A stretch of 32,253 nucleotides of DNA from Gemmatimonadaceae bacterium (GTDB lineage: Bacteria > Gemmatimonadota > Gemmatimonadetes > Gemmatimonadales > Gemmatimonadaceae), in NCBI GenBank assembly GCA_013816855.1, contig JACDDT010000023.1, positions 1 through 32,253 on the forward strand. The letters are read 5' to 3'. Shown here in pieces: positions 32,167-32,253 of the stretch. The first letter of the stretch is position 1. Each line of letters opens with the position of its first letter. The notes under the pieces were generated by a model. That model was given only the letters and a program-made list of their open reading frames with translations. It did not search any database and was not told the DNA's origin. A program made the position numbers and the translations under genes.

Positions 32167-32253
32167 AAGCAGTGCTTCAGGGCGCGCTTACGCTTCGAGA
32201 GAACTGCAACTGAACGCGTTCCCGGTTCCCGGTAACGAACGTTGCCGGTGGCC

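Noticed and set aside
1-32253. Search by eye for CRISPR arrays, tRNA or rRNA genes, IS elements and prophage genes
   Set aside because: No regularly spaced repeats, cloverleaf-like sequences, rRNA motifs or transposase/integrase motifs were recognised.

Overview
The window is high-GC (roughly 60%) bacterial chromosome, densely packed, with many stop/start overlaps. No rRNA, tRNA, CRISPR array, transposase or phage gene is visible. The organism is most likely a soil- or sediment-type Gemmatimonadota. Pointers are the 110-aa hypothetical at 10376-10708 (pattern: aromatic-rich start, then 'EKGWLVF..' and 'RRRLTPISENWD'), the large secreted M14 peptidase followed by an S9 peptidase, and the M15-type enzyme with a calcium-loop insert. 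This assignment comes from remembered family style, not from a search.

Positions 1-9142 form a phenylacetate (paa) degradation island. Leftward: a beta-ketoadipyl-CoA thiolase (cut by the window edge). Rightward: paaG, paaH, paaI and a fused alpha-beta 2-oxoacid dehydrogenase E1, all abutting or overlapping. Next comes a RelB/ParE-type toxin-antitoxin pair, which meets the leftward paaABCD epoxidase operon tail to tail with 4 bp between stops. Divergent from paaA is a second enoyl-CoA hydratase (PaaF-like). Together these cover epoxidation of phenylacetyl-CoA, isomerisation of the epoxide, hydration, 3-hydroxyacyl-CoA dehydrogenation, thiolysis and clearance of dead-end thioesters. paaK (CoA ligase), paaE (reductase) and paaZ (ring opening) are not in the window. 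The coupled E1 suggests that phenylacetyl-CoA could also come from phenylpyruvate.

Positions 9210-16208 hold mixed envelope and stress genes: a secreted single-cysteine MsrB, three small hypotheticals, a GT-B glycosyltransferase whose conserved N-terminus lies upstream of any canonical start codon, a membrane-anchored LysM protein, two paralogous membrane-anchored lytic transglycosylases separated by an XRE-type regulator that overlaps the second one, a rho-independent terminator and an EamA-type permease.

Positions 16276-21127 encode two exported peptidases (M14, S9). Positions 21310-26472 encode an ABC exporter overlapping a CstB-like persulfide dioxygenase/rhodanese (leftward). Divergent from these is a ThiF/MoeB-rhodanese fusion followed without a gap by pdxH, giving a sulfur-trafficking and PLP neighbourhood. 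speA (arginine decarboxylase) follows, then leftward sodA (Mn-type) and a DedA protein. Last come a rightward M15-like peptidase, a two-TM hypothetical and a small lmo0937-type membrane protein with a terminator.

The most unusual non-coding structure is a pair of related ~170-190 bp palindromic elements at 21130-21312 and 28525-28712. Each sits between convergent genes (S9 peptidase/ABC exporter and speA/sodA). They share near-identical GC-rich arms and a bidirectional terminator hairpin core.
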